Below are positions 1 to 7,849 of a stretch of DNA of 64,000 nt, piece after piece (position 1 is the first letter of the stretch; every line of letters starts with the position of its first letter). Source of the DNA: Catenuloplanes indicus (GTDB lineage: Bacteria; Actinomycetota; Actinomycetes; Mycobacteriales; Micromonosporaceae). A program made the translations under genes and the position numbers. The notes beneath the pieces are model-generated. The model was not told where the DNA came from. It was given only the letters and a program-made list of their open reading frames with translations, and did not search any database. The DNA is taken from contig NZ_JAUSUZ010000001.1 of the NCBI RefSeq assembly GCF_030813715.1, forward strand, positions 2,294,001 to 2,358,000. The letters run 5' to 3'.

Positions 1-681
1 CAGCAGGTTCCGCACCTCGTCGCGGCTGGCCGTGCCGTCCTCCGCCATCGCGGCGAGCAGCACGGAGATCACGTCGTCGCCGGCCGGCCCACCGGCCTTG
101 CGGTCCATCAGCGCGGACACGTACGCGTCCAGCCCGGCCACCGCGCGCTCCACCCGCGCGGCCGTGTCACCGCCGTTGGCCAGACCGAAGATCAACCCGA
201 TGTCCGAGGACCACTGGCTGAACTCGTCGTAGTCCTCCGCGGGCACGCCGAGCAGCTCGCACATCACGGCCAGCGGCAGCCGGTTCGCGAACGCGTCCAC
301 GAACTCGACGCTGCCCGCACCGGCCATCTCGTCCGCCAGTTCGGCGGCACGCCGGTGGATGAACGGGCGCAGCGACTCGACCATGCGCGGCGTGAACGCG
401 CGCCCGACCAGCCCGCGCAGCCGACGGTGGTCCGCGCCGTCGTGGTTGCTGATCATCGGGACCCACCAGTCGTAGACGGGCCCGGACGTGACGCCGTTGT
501 TGCGCAGGAAGTCCTCGCCGCCGTGGTCGAAGCGCTTGTCCCGGAGCAGCTCGTTCGCCTCCGCGTAGCGCACCGCGACCGGGCCGATCGGACTGTCCGC
601 GAACCAGTTGTCGTCCTGGGCGGCGAACGCCTCCGGCGACGTGAAGCTGAACGACGGTGCGAGCACGTCGAGGTAGGACAT
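1..681 (-). CDS. Cytochrome P450, 5' part (runs off the left edge)
   Basis: The first 227 codons of a cytochrome P450 are present; the haem-cysteine region lies beyond the window. The protein starts MSYLDVLAPSFSF and carries the bacterial P450 C-helix motif DHRRLRGLVGRAFTPRMV, followed by the ANRLPLAVMCELLGVP segment typical of the F/G-helix region of class I bacterial P450s. Such enzymes hydroxylate small molecules using ferredoxin partners; substrate cannot be told from this part. The ATG at 679-681 has no Shine-Dalgarno sequence, but CACACT ends 6 nt before it, so a leaderless transcript is possible. The gene faces away from the rest of the window and no redox partner is adjacent. Family assignment is firm; function within the family is unknown. 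Confidence 0.9.
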   Translation of the reverse strand, partial: MSYLDVLAPSFSFTSPEAFAAQDDNWFADSPIGPVAVRYAEANELLRDKRFDHGGEDFLRNNGVTSGPVYDWWVPMISNHDGADHRRLRGLVGRAFTPRMVESLRPFIHRRAAELADEMAGAGSVEFVDAFANRLPLAVMCELLGVPAEDYDEFSQWSSDIGLIFGLANGGDTAARVERAVAGLDAYVSALMDRKAGGPAGDDVISVLLAAMAEDGTASRDEVRNLL

Positions 682-1238
682 TCACGCAGTGTGCCGCAGC
701 GCACACCATGAACGGAATGCCGGCACAAAGGTCATCATGGGCTCCGCACTGACCGCGCGCCGCCGGGACTGGCCCGGCCCGCGCTGACACCCGGGCCGGC
801 GAGACGCGCTCCGCCGGCGGCCCGGGCCGCCGGCGCGTTCCCCGGCCTGTGCGCGCGACCGGGCCGACGGTGGTGCTGCGGATCGGCCCGCGGATCCGTG
901 GACGGCGCGGGGACGTTGCCCGGGCGGGCCGCGGGACGTTCGGGTTCGCCTCCTGGCACCGGCCGCACGCGCCGCCGCCCACCTACCGGCGCGGCCGGTT
1001 CACTGTGGACGGTATGGTGTTCCCGTCGCGGCCGGTGGACATCCCGGCCGGAACGCTGGCGCGGTGGCCGGTCGGGCTGGACGTGGCGGGCGTGCGGATC
1101 GACCGGGCCACCGCGTCCGTCCTGACGCTGCTCCCCGGTCCGCAACGAGCTGCGCTCGACGCGGTGCACGCGGAGATCCGTAGCCGGTCCCGGAGTGACG
1201 GTGCACCGGCCGGTCCGCCGGGGCACCGCCGTCCGGTG
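682..1238. other. Gap with a possible gene remnant
   Basis: This 557-bp stretch holds no convincing complete gene. On the + strand, roughly 1000-1137 reads FTVDGMVFPSRPVDIPAG followed by WPVGLDVAGVRIDRATASV, which resembles the C-terminal beta-rich tail of actinobacterial beta-galactosidase-type hydrolases. There is no credible start with a ribosome site and the flanking residues (Arg/Pro-rich) look non-coding, so this may be a decayed fragment. The similarity is a weak impression, not an alignment. Confidence 0.2.
688..706 (-). promoter_or_regulatory. Perfect inverted repeat at the P450 promoter
   Basis: GTGTGC-CGCAGC-GCACAC (689-706) has perfect 6-bp arms and a 6-bp spacer, ending 7 bp from the P450 start codon. 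It overlaps the putative -10 CACACT (688-693 on the complement). The position suits a repressor operator. No regulator gene is next to it inside the window, so the binding protein is unknown. Confidence 0.4.
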
Positions 1239-3149
1239 TCAGGAGATCTCGGAGATCCTGCCGACGTGCAGCGTTCCGTCGGTCAGCGGCACGGCGAACG
1301 CGTCCAGCGCGCTCGCGTCGCCGTCGATCCGGACCGGTGACGGCCAGGTGCCGCCGGTGCGGGTCTGGTGCCAGACGCCGAGCCCGGAGCGGACCGTGAC
1401 CAGCTCCAGCGCCGTGCCCGGCCAGCCGGCCGCGGCGAGTGCGGTGACCTGACCGGTGCCGGTCCGGGTGGGTACGGTCGCGGACCCCTGCCAGGAACCG
1501 GCCGCGGTGCGCACGCGGTGGAAGACGCTGCCCCAGTGGGTGACCGTGAACGCGTGCACCGTACCGTCCGGCAGCGCGGCGGCCGCGACGTCGCCGAGCG
1601 TACCGTTCTCGTCGATCTTCGCACTGGGCTGGAAGACACCGGCGGTGGTGCCGGTCCGGTGCCAGACGCCGCTGCCGGGCACGACCGTCAGCACGTGCAC
1701 CGTGTTCGCGGACGGGCTGACCGTGGCCGCGATCGCGGCGACCGACCCGTTCTGGTCGATCTGGGTGGAGTGGTCGGCCCAGACGCCGCCGGTGCGCTTG
1801 CGATACCAGACGCCGCTGCCCGGAACCAGCGTGAAGGCGTGCAGGTTGCCGCTCGCGTCGGCCGCGAGCGCCACGTCAGTGATCTTGACGCTGTCGTCGA
1901 TCTTCACGGCGCTGTTGATCGTGCCGTTCGCCTCCCGGCTCTTGTACCAGAGGCCGCTGGCGTGCACGAAGCTCACCGCGTGCAGGCGACCGTCCGGCGT
2001 CCCGGCCGCCGCGCTCCGGCGGATGTTCGCGTTGTTGTCGAAGGCCGTGGGCGCGGCCCAGGTGCCGGTCGCGCCCCGGGTCACGTCCCGCACCCGGCCG
2101 CGCAGCACCTCGTCGGCGACGCTGTAGTACGGGCTCATCACACGCGCCTTGTAGATCGCCGCGCCGCTGCGGGTGCGCGTGGTGTCCGGTCCGAAGAAGT
2201 CCACGGTCTCGGTGCACCAGTCGCGGAACGAGTCGTTCGGGTTGTTCAGGTAGCAGGAGCCCTGCGGCGTCTTCCTGACGTCGACCATCGTCTGCACCAC
2301 CTGGCCGGACGGCTGGCTGCCGACCGCCTTGACGAACGGCCGGTCCCAGTCCGCGCCCGGCGCCGCGAACGTGCCGGTCACCTTGTCGTACAGGTAGGTG
2401 CGCGCGTTCGTGGTCACCCACAGCTTGGCCGGGTCGGACTCGTGGGCCGACACGTCGTGCGCCCACTGGCTGTCCAGCACCACGCGGCGGTCCTCGCGCA
2501 GCACCGGCGCGGACGGCGGGCCGCCGACCTCGAGCGAGATCAGCACGCCGCGCATGCCGGCCGCCGTGTCGACGTCGCCGGCCACCCAGAGCCGGCCGAC
2601 CTGCGGGTCCCAGAGCGTGGCGTGCGCGCCCTCCAGCGCGTACTCACCGTAGGCGGTGGCGGACGGGCCCTGCGACGCCGCGTAGACCCGCACGTAGCCG
2701 CTGCCACCGGTGGCGGCGACCGCGACGTTGCCGTCCGGCAGCAGCTCGACGGAGTGCCGGTTGTCCGCCGCCGGGGCCTTGTGCGCCCAGATCCGCTTCT
2801 TGTCGTCGGCGCCGCCGTAGCCGACCACGGTCGCCAGCCCGGCGCCGTCCACCACCACGACGCGCTGCTCACCCGCTGCCGTACGCCGGAGCCGGAAGTC
2901 GTTGCCGCCGCGGAAGCCGGCCAGCTCGGCCGCGGAGAAGCCGCGCGCGGCCGTCGGCGCCCACTCCCACTTCACCGCGGCCGCGCTGTTCCAGTTCGTG
3001 ACCGCGGGGTCCATCTCCAGGATCTTGTGGTTCCGCAGATCGCCGATCAGGATCGAATAGTCGTCCGCCGCCGCCTGCGCCGGTGTTCCCGGCACCAGCG
3101 AGGCGGCGCAGATCGCGGCCACGACCGCGCCGATTCCCCGTGCGTTCAT
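1239..3149 (-). CDS. Secreted beta-propeller protein (DUF6528-like N-terminal part, lectin-like repeats)
   Basis: This 636-residue protein begins MNARGIGAVVAAICAASLVP with a Sec signal peptide cleaved near the APAQAAA site, so it is exported. Residues about 28-330 start ILIGDLRNHKILEMD and resemble the DUF6528 propeller family. The C-terminal half holds about five repeats of roughly 46 residues with the pattern GxxHAFTxxxGSGVWxRxRT, as in PLL/tachylectin-type propeller lectins, suggesting sugar binding. A GGAG ribosome site stands 5 nt before the ATG at 3147-3149; an upstream extension of the frame lacks one. It is transcribed in the same direction as the monooxygenase upstream (65-bp gap). 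No catalytic motif is visible; a carbohydrate-binding or sensing role is inference. Confidence 0.75.
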   Translation of the reverse strand: MNARGIGAVVAAICAASLVPGTPAQAAADDYSILIGDLRNHKILEMDPAVTNWNSAAAVKWEWAPTAARGFSAAELAGFRGGNDFRLRRTAAGEQRVVVVDGAGLATVVGYGGADDKKRIWAHKAPAADNRHSVELLPDGNVAVAATGGSGYVRVYAASQGPSATAYGEYALEGAHATLWDPQVGRLWVAGDVDTAAGMRGVLISLEVGGPPSAPVLREDRRVVLDSQWAHDVSAHESDPAKLWVTTNARTYLYDKVTGTFAAPGADWDRPFVKAVGSQPSGQVVQTMVDVRKTPQGSCYLNNPNDSFRDWCTETVDFFGPDTTRTRSGAAIYKARVMSPYYSVADEVLRGRVRDVTRGATGTWAAPTAFDNNANIRRSAAAGTPDGRLHAVSFVHASGLWYKSREANGTINSAVKIDDSVKITDVALAADASGNLHAFTLVPGSGVWYRKRTGGVWADHSTQIDQNGSVAAIAATVSPSANTVHVLTVVPGSGVWHRTGTTAGVFQPSAKIDENGTLGDVAAAALPDGTVHAFTVTHWGSVFHRVRTAAGSWQGSATVPTRTGTGQVTALAAAGWPGTALELVTVRSGLGVWHQTRTGGTWPSPVRIDGDASALDAFAVPLTDGTLHVGRISEIS

Positions 3150-3214
3150 CGACACTCCATTCAGGATCGACCGTCCGGCCACGGATGGTACGGTCCTGCG
3201 CTGGTGTCCGTCGA

Positions 3215-4333
3215 TCAGTCGCCGAGCAGGCGGACCAGCCCGTGCGGCGCGTCGGCGCCGAAGATGAGCTCGATGGTCTCGCGCGCGGCCGTGGCTTCCG
3301 CCTCGGCGCGGGCGAACATCACCTGCTCGTACGCGGTGAGCGCGGCCTCGGGGTCGCCGGGGTGCGCGGCGATCGCCTGGCCGAGTTCCGCGCCGTCCAG
3401 CATCGCGATGTTCGCGCCCTCGCCGCCCGGTACGGTCACGTGTGCCGCGTCGCCGAGCAGCGTGACGCCGGGCGTACGGTCCCACCGGTGCCGGTCGGGC
3501 AACCGGTAGATGCTGCGCAGGACCGGCGTGGTGTCCGCGTCCGCGATGAGCGAGACGAGGTGCGGCGCCCAGTCGCCGAACTCGGCGGCGATCCGTCTCC
3601 GCGCGGCGCCGGCGTCGGTGAAGTCGATCTCCGCGAACCAGGCGGCGGGCCGGTGCAGCACGACGTACACGTGGATGGTGCCGCCCCGCTCACGATGTGC
3701 GAGAAAGCCCTTGCCGGGCGTGAGGGCGTACATCGCACCGGCGCCGACCGCCGCGGCGGCGCGCGGGTGCCGGTCGTCGACGTCGTGCAGGTACGCGTCC
3801 ACGTAGCTCATCCCCGCGTACGCCGGAACGTGGGCGGACAGGAGTGACCGCACCCTGGACCAGGTGCCGTCGGCACCCACCAGCAGGCCGGAGACGTCGG
3901 TGGTGCCGTCCGCGAACGTGAGTTCGTGGCGGCCGTCACCGATCGGCGCCGCCGCGCGGAGCTTCCGCCCCCAGCGCACGGTCCCGTCCGGCAGCGATTC
4001 CAGCAGGATGCGCCGGATGTCGCCGCGCAGTGCCTCCGGGCGTGCCATGGAACCGTCGTCCGGCACGTCGGCCAGCACCGCGCCGTGCCGGTCGAGCACG
4101 CGCTGGGCGCCGCCGCCGCGGTGGATGATCGCGCGATACCGCTCGGTCAGCCCGGCGATCTCCAGCGCGCGCTGACCGTTGTGTTCGTGCAGATCGAGCT
4201 GGCCGCCCTGGGTGCGCGCACCGGCCGAGGCCTCCGCGTCGTAGACGGTGACCGGGATGCCGTGGGTGTGCAGCACCCGGGCCAGCGTGAGGCCGCCGAG
4301 GCCGGCGCCGGCGATGGTGACGGGAATGGTCAT
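3215..4333 (-). CDS. TetX-like FAD-dependent monooxygenase
   Basis: The 372-residue protein has the class A flavin monooxygenase layout: a dinucleotide-binding motif GAGLGGLTLARVL at residues 7-19, the LVGADGTWSRVR (DG) motif near 170, and the GDAAHVTVPGGEGANIAM (GD) motif near 285-305 that contacts FAD. The closest recognisable subgroup is the TetX-like oxygenases that hydroxylate tetracyclines and other aromatic compounds; the actual substrate is unknown. The ATG at 4331-4333 follows GGAAGGACGACC, a good ribosome site. It is divergent from a TetR regulator with two shared operators, a classic arrangement for an enzyme induced by its own substrate. A resistance or catabolic role is inference. 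Confidence 0.88.
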   Translation of the reverse strand: MTIPVTIAGAGLGGLTLARVLHTHGIPVTVYDAEASAGARTQGGQLDLHEHNGQRALEIAGLTERYRAIIHRGGGAQRVLDRHGAVLADVPDDGSMARPEALRGDIRRILLESLPDGTVRWGRKLRAAAPIGDGRHELTFADGTTDVSGLLVGADGTWSRVRSLLSAHVPAYAGMSYVDAYLHDVDDRHPRAAAAVGAGAMYALTPGKGFLAHRERGGTIHVYVVLHRPAAWFAEIDFTDAGAARRRIAAEFGDWAPHLVSLIADADTTPVLRSIYRLPDRHRWDRTPGVTLLGDAAHVTVPGGEGANIAMLDGAELGQAIAAHPGDPEAALTAYEQVMFARAEAEATAARETIELIFGADAPHGLVRLLGD

Positions 4334-4350
4334 GGTCGTCCTTCCATTTT

Positions 4351-4406
4351 TGGACCGTTGGTCCACTGGCACTACTATTGGACCGGCGGTCCATTGCTGT
4401 CAAGAT
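4351..4406. promoter_or_regulatory. Overlapping divergent promoters with two TetR-type operators
   Basis: Two perfect 15-bp palindromes, TGGACCGTTGGTCCA (4351-4365) and TGGACCGGCGGTCCA (4379-4393), share 6-bp arms and lie 28 bp centre to centre. For the regulator, TTGGAC (4378-4383), a 17-bp spacer and CAAGAT (4401-4406) form a promoter ending 6 nt before ATG 4413, so its message is probably leaderless. For the monooxygenase, TTGACA (complement of 4398-4403), an 18-bp spacer and AATAGT (complement of 4374-4379) fit. One operator sits inside both promoters and the other just downstream of the monooxygenase start point, so a bound TetR would block both genes. Confidence 0.75.
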
Positions 4407-4412
4407 GGGACC

Positions 4413-5072
4413 ATGAGCCCTCGGCGCAGCGACGCACTCTCCCGGGACCGCATCGTCGACGCCACCGTGCGGATCCTCGACCAGGAGGGCGCGGACGGGC
4501 TGACGGTCCGCGCGGTCACCGCCCGGCTGTCGACCGGCCGGGGGGCGATCTACCACCACGTCCGGGGCAAGGACGACCTGCTCGCCGCGGCCGCGGACGG
4601 CGTCGTCGACCGGGCGCTCGCGGGCCTGGCCGACGGCGACGACGCGGAGCGGGCGATCCGCGCGGTAGCGCTGGCCGTCTTCGACGCCATCGACGCACAT
4701 CCGTGGCTGGGCACCCAGCTGGCCCGCGAACCGGCACAGCCGGCCGCGCTGCGGATCTGGAAGGCCCTCGGCGTACGGCTGCGCCAGCTCGGCCTGACCG
4801 GCACCGCGCTGCCGAGCGCCGGATCCGCGCTGGTCAACTACGTGCTCGGCGCGGCGGCCCAGCACGCCGCGGGCGCCCGGCGCGCCCCGGACGACGCGAC
4901 CCGACGCGCCCACCTGGAGGAACTCGCCGCACAGTGGGTACAGCACGACGACGACCCGGTGGTCCGTGAGGCAGCGGGCCTGCTGCGCGACCACGACGAC
5001 CGCGAGCAGTTCCTCGCCGGCGTGGACATCTTCCTGACCGGGGCGCGGGAACATCGCGGCCACCGCGCGTGA
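4413..5072 (+). CDS. TetR-family repressor of the adjacent monooxygenase
   Basis: The 219-residue protein starts MSPRRSDALSRDRIVDATVR and has the TetR N-terminal helix-turn-helix (LTVRAVTARLSTGRGAIYHH, residues about 34-53) followed by a TetR C-terminal ligand-binding domain with conserved acidic and aromatic positions. Length is normal for the family. It is divergent from the TetX-like gene and two palindromes matching TetR operators lie between them, so it very probably represses both genes until a ligand binds. The ATG at 4413 has no Shine-Dalgarno sequence but follows CAAGAT by 6 nt, which suggests leaderless translation. The ligand is unknown; an oxygenase substrate is the natural guess. 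Confidence 0.9.
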   Translation: MSPRRSDALSRDRIVDATVRILDQEGADGLTVRAVTARLSTGRGAIYHHVRGKDDLLAAAADGVVDRALAGLADGDDAERAIRAVALAVFDAIDAHPWLGTQLAREPAQPAALRIWKALGVRLRQLGLTGTALPSAGSALVNYVLGAAAQHAAGARRAPDDATRRAHLEELAAQWVQHDDDPVVREAAGLLRDHDDREQFLAGVDIFLTGAREHRGHRA

Positions 5073-5136
5073 CTCGTTGGTCGGTTGACGGTGTCCGCGC
5101 GACGCGACCGCCGTGCGGGAAGGGAAGGTGCACGCC

Positions 5137-7110
5137 ATGGGTGACGACGACGACCGGACCGGGGACGCGCGGGTGGTCCGGGACCGGTTCGAATCGATGA
5201 GCCCGATCCTGGCCTGCTACGCGGGACCGGAGCTGCGGGTGATCGCCGGCAACGCCGCGTTCCGCGCGCTCGTCAGCCAGGAGTTCGTGGTGGGCCGCAC
5301 CTACCACGAGCTGTTCCCGGAGTTCGCGGCGCAGCGGATCAACGCCATCGTGGAGCAGATCTTCGCGACCGGCGAGGCGCAGACCGGGCGGGAATGGCGT
5401 TTCCAGGTGGCCGAGCCGGACGGCACCCGGCGCGAATATTACATGGACTTCCTGATCGAGCCGTACCGGGACGCGGACGGCGCCGTGGCCGGCATCACCG
5501 CGATCGGCATCGACGTCACCGACCAGGTCCGGCGCCGCCTGGCCGAACAGGAACGCGCGATCGAGGCGGAACGGCGCTACGCCCGGGCCCGCGACGTGAT
5601 CAGCACCCTGCAGCAGCAGCTGCTGCCGCCGGGACTGCCGGTGCTGCCCGAGCTGGAGGTGGCCGGCAGCTACCTGCTGGCGGACGCGGAGAACGCGGCC
5701 GGCGGCGACTGGTTCGACGCGGTGGTACTGGCCGGCGGGCGAGTGGCGCTGGTGGTCGGCGACGTGGTCGGGCACGGGCTGGCCGCGTCCGCCACGATGG
5801 GTCAGCTGCGGGTGCTGCTGCGCGACCGCCTGCTGGCGACCGGGAACCTGCTGGCCGCGGTGAACACGGTGAACACGGCCGCGGGCTGGATCCCGGGCGC
5901 GCGGGCGGCCACCGTGTGCGTGGTGGTGTTCGATCCGGCCGACGGTGCGCTGACCTACGTGACCGCGGGCCATCCGGCGCCGCTGCTGTTGCCGGCCGGC
6001 GGTGACGGTGTGTTCCTGCCCGCCACCGGTGCCGGTCCGCTCGGCGTGGGGCCCTCGTTCACCGCGGCGATGACCGGTACGGCGAAGCTCGCTCCGGGTG
6101 CCGCGGTGCTGCTGTACACCGACGGCATCCTGGAGCGCCCGGGACGCTCGCTGTCCCGGGCCAGCGTCGAGCTCGCGCAGGTGGCCGCGGACGCTGCCGC
6201 GGACCGGGTGCTGCGCGACGACGCGCTGCTGCCGGCGGAGCGGATCAGCGTGCAGACCGTGGAGGTGCTGGCCCGGATGAACGGGCACACCGACGACATC
6301 ACGCTGCTCGCCGCGCGCCGCGTCGAGCCGCCCGCACCGCTGCACCTGACCCTGACGCTCCACCACGACGGCCAGCTGCGAAAGCTGCGGACCCGGCTGA
6401 GCGAATGGCTGAGCACCTGCGGCGCCGGCGCCCGGGACGCCGCCGCGATCCGGCACGCGGTGGCGGAGCTGGCAACCAACAGCCTCGACCACGCCTACCT
6501 GGACCGGGCCGACGACGACGCGACCTGCGAGGTCACGCTCACGCTGCGACCCAGCGGGCGCATCGAGGCGCGGGTGCGCGACCACGGCACCTGGCGGGAG
6601 CCCCGGCCGTCCGCCGACCGCGGGCTCGGCCTGCAACTGGCCACCGGCATGGTCGACCAGCTGCACGTGCATCACGACGAGCACGGCACCACGGCCGTCG
6701 TCACGCACACGCTCGCCCGTCCGGCCCGGCTGCTGACCACCGAGCAGCTGTCCGCCGGCCGCCCGGTGCCGGCTCCGGCCCAGGCTGACCCGCTCATGAT
6801 CCTCGACCAGCCGTGGGCGCCCACGCGCCGGATCCGAGTCGACGGGCCGGTCGACACCACCACCAGCGATCACGTCGAGACCGCGGTCCGCGCGGCCGGC
6901 TCGGCCGGGACCACCGACCTCACCGTCGACCTCACCGGAGTCACCCACCTGGCCAGCGCGGGCGTCGCCGCGTTCCACCGACTGGCCGCCGCGCACCGCG
7001 CCAACGGCACCACACTCTCGTGGTACGCGCCCACGGCCAGCCCGGCCGACGTGATCCTCACGCTGGTCGAGGTCGACCACCTGACCCAGGACCCGCACGT
7101 ACCGTCGTAA
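5137..7110 (+). CDS. PAS-PP2C phosphatase-HATPase-STAS partner-switch protein
   Basis: The 657-residue protein joins four signalling domains. A PAS sensor (residues about 15-135) leads into a SpoIIE/RsbU-type PP2C phosphatase (about 160-390; metal-binding motifs GGDWFDAV, GDVVGHG, YTDGILE, DDITLL). Next comes a GHKL kinase of the RsbW type (about 405-515; N-box AVAELATNSLDHAY, then VRDHG and RGLGLQLATG), and last a STAS domain (about 555-650). In classical systems these are separate RsbU, RsbW and RsbV proteins that control a sigma factor by phosphorylation. The chosen ATG at 5137 has GGAAGGGAAGG 8 nt upstream; a GTG at 5113 is a poorer alternative. The STAS domain lacks a clear DSTG, having HLASAGVAAF, so the serine is conserved in a changed context. 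Cognate sigma factor is unknown. Confidence 0.9.
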   Translation: MGDDDDRTGDARVVRDRFESMSPILACYAGPELRVIAGNAAFRALVSQEFVVGRTYHELFPEFAAQRINAIVEQIFATGEAQTGREWRFQVAEPDGTRREYYMDFLIEPYRDADGAVAGITAIGIDVTDQVRRRLAEQERAIEAERRYARARDVISTLQQQLLPPGLPVLPELEVAGSYLLADAENAAGGDWFDAVVLAGGRVALVVGDVVGHGLAASATMGQLRVLLRDRLLATGNLLAAVNTVNTAAGWIPGARAATVCVVVFDPADGALTYVTAGHPAPLLLPAGGDGVFLPATGAGPLGVGPSFTAAMTGTAKLAPGAAVLLYTDGILERPGRSLSRASVELAQVAADAAADRVLRDDALLPAERISVQTVEVLARMNGHTDDITLLAARRVEPPAPLHLTLTLHHDGQLRKLRTRLSEWLSTCGAGARDAAAIRHAVAELATNSLDHAYLDRADDDATCEVTLTLRPSGRIEARVRDHGTWREPRPSADRGLGLQLATGMVDQLHVHHDEHGTTAVVTHTLARPARLLTTEQLSAGRPVPAPAQADPLMILDQPWAPTRRIRVDGPVDTTTSDHVETAVRAAGSAGTTDLTVDLTGVTHLASAGVAAFHRLAAAHRANGTTLSWYAPTASPADVILTLVEVDHLTQDPHVPS

Positions 7111-7117
7111 GCGGCCC

Positions 7118-7756
7118 CTATGAGGCGGCGCCGCCGGCCGGGCCGGACAGATGCGGCGATTCCAGGCAGTGCAGCGCGATGCCGGCCGCGCGCTGCATGG
7201 CGGCGTGGGTGCGTTCCGGTGGCTCGCCGCGCTGGAGGCTGGTCACGGCGGCGGCGCCGACCGCACCCATGAGCGCGCCGACGACGGTTGCCGCGGCGAC
7301 CTCGTCGATCTCCTGCGGGTAGGCCCGGTGCAGGGCTTCGGCGATCCGCGCCTGGGCGGCGAAGGCGGTGTGCAGGGCGCGCGCCTGAACGGCGGGCGTG
7401 GTGATCACCAGGTGCGCACGCAGCGCCGCCAGCCCGCTCGGCAGGTCTGCCGAGGCGGTGTCGGCGATCATTGCCCGCGCCGCCTCGGCCAGCACCTCCC
7501 GGATCGGCGTGCCGGGCGCCCGGGCCTCGACGGCCTGCACGGCGAGGTCGACCCGCCTGCCGCCGTCCGCCAGCAGAACGTCCTCCTTGGTCGCGAAGTG
7601 CAGGAAGAACGTGCGTTTGCTGACATCGGCGGCCTCGGCGATGTCAGCCACGCTGGTCTGGTCGTAACCCTTCGCGGTGAACAGGCGCACCGCCTCGTTC
7701 ACCAGCGTCTGCCGGGTGAGCTGTTTCTTGCGTTCGCGGCGTCCGAGCTCAGGCAC
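7118..7756 (-). CDS. TetR-family regulator
   Basis: A 212-residue TetR regulator with the N-terminal helix-turn-helix TSVADIAEAADVSKRTFFLH preceded by RLFTAKGYDQ. The start is taken as GTG at 7754-7756 (protein MPELGRRERKKQL): no ATG is in frame near it, and TATGCT (complement of 7763-7768) lies exactly 6 nt before, which fits a leaderless transcript. The gene is divergent from a short-chain dehydrogenase with a 93-bp shared control region containing a long interrupted inverted repeat. It probably controls that dehydrogenase and itself; the effector is unknown. It converges with the partner-switch gene, with only 7 bp between the stop codons. Confidence 0.88.
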   Translation of the reverse strand: MPELGRRERKKQLTRQTLVNEAVRLFTAKGYDQTSVADIAEAADVSKRTFFLHFATKEDVLLADGGRRVDLAVQAVEARAPGTPIREVLAEAARAMIADTASADLPSGLAALRAHLVITTPAVQARALHTAFAAQARIAEALHRAYPQEIDEVAAATVVGALMGAVGAAAVTSLQRGEPPERTHAAMQRAAGIALHCLESPHLSGPAGGAAS

Positions 7757-7817
7757 AGCGTGAGCATAGTGCACCACGTATATCAGTTCACTCGGAATAT
7801 AAGTATACTGAGTGCAC
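7757..7817. promoter_or_regulatory. Divergent promoters with interrupted inverted repeat
   Basis: The half-site GTGCACnnnGTATA (7769-7782) is repeated in inverse as TATACnnnGTGCAC (7804-7817), symmetric about 7793 with 21 bp between arms. The right arm contains TATACT (7804-7809), a good -10 for the dehydrogenase; the left arm lies just upstream of TATGCT (complement of 7763-7768), the -10 of the regulator. The arrangement suggests that the TetR protein binds both half-sites and covers both promoters. Confidence 0.5.
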
Positions 7818-7849
7818 CGAATCCAGTGATGTGGAACGAGGTGCCGACG

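Noticed and set aside
167-982. Long open frame on the complement overlapping the P450
   Set aside because: It is Arg/Pro-rich and in another frame of the P450 coding sequence; only the P450 frame has family motifs.
1368-3509. 713-codon + strand frame opposite the propeller protein
   Set aside because: Shadow frame of a high-GC gene; composition is dominated by Arg, Val and Ala-rich strings with no motifs, while the minus frame has a signal peptide and repeats.
4834-7098. 754-codon complement frame opposite the partner-switch gene
   Set aside because: Shadow frame; no domains, and the + frame contains four known domains.
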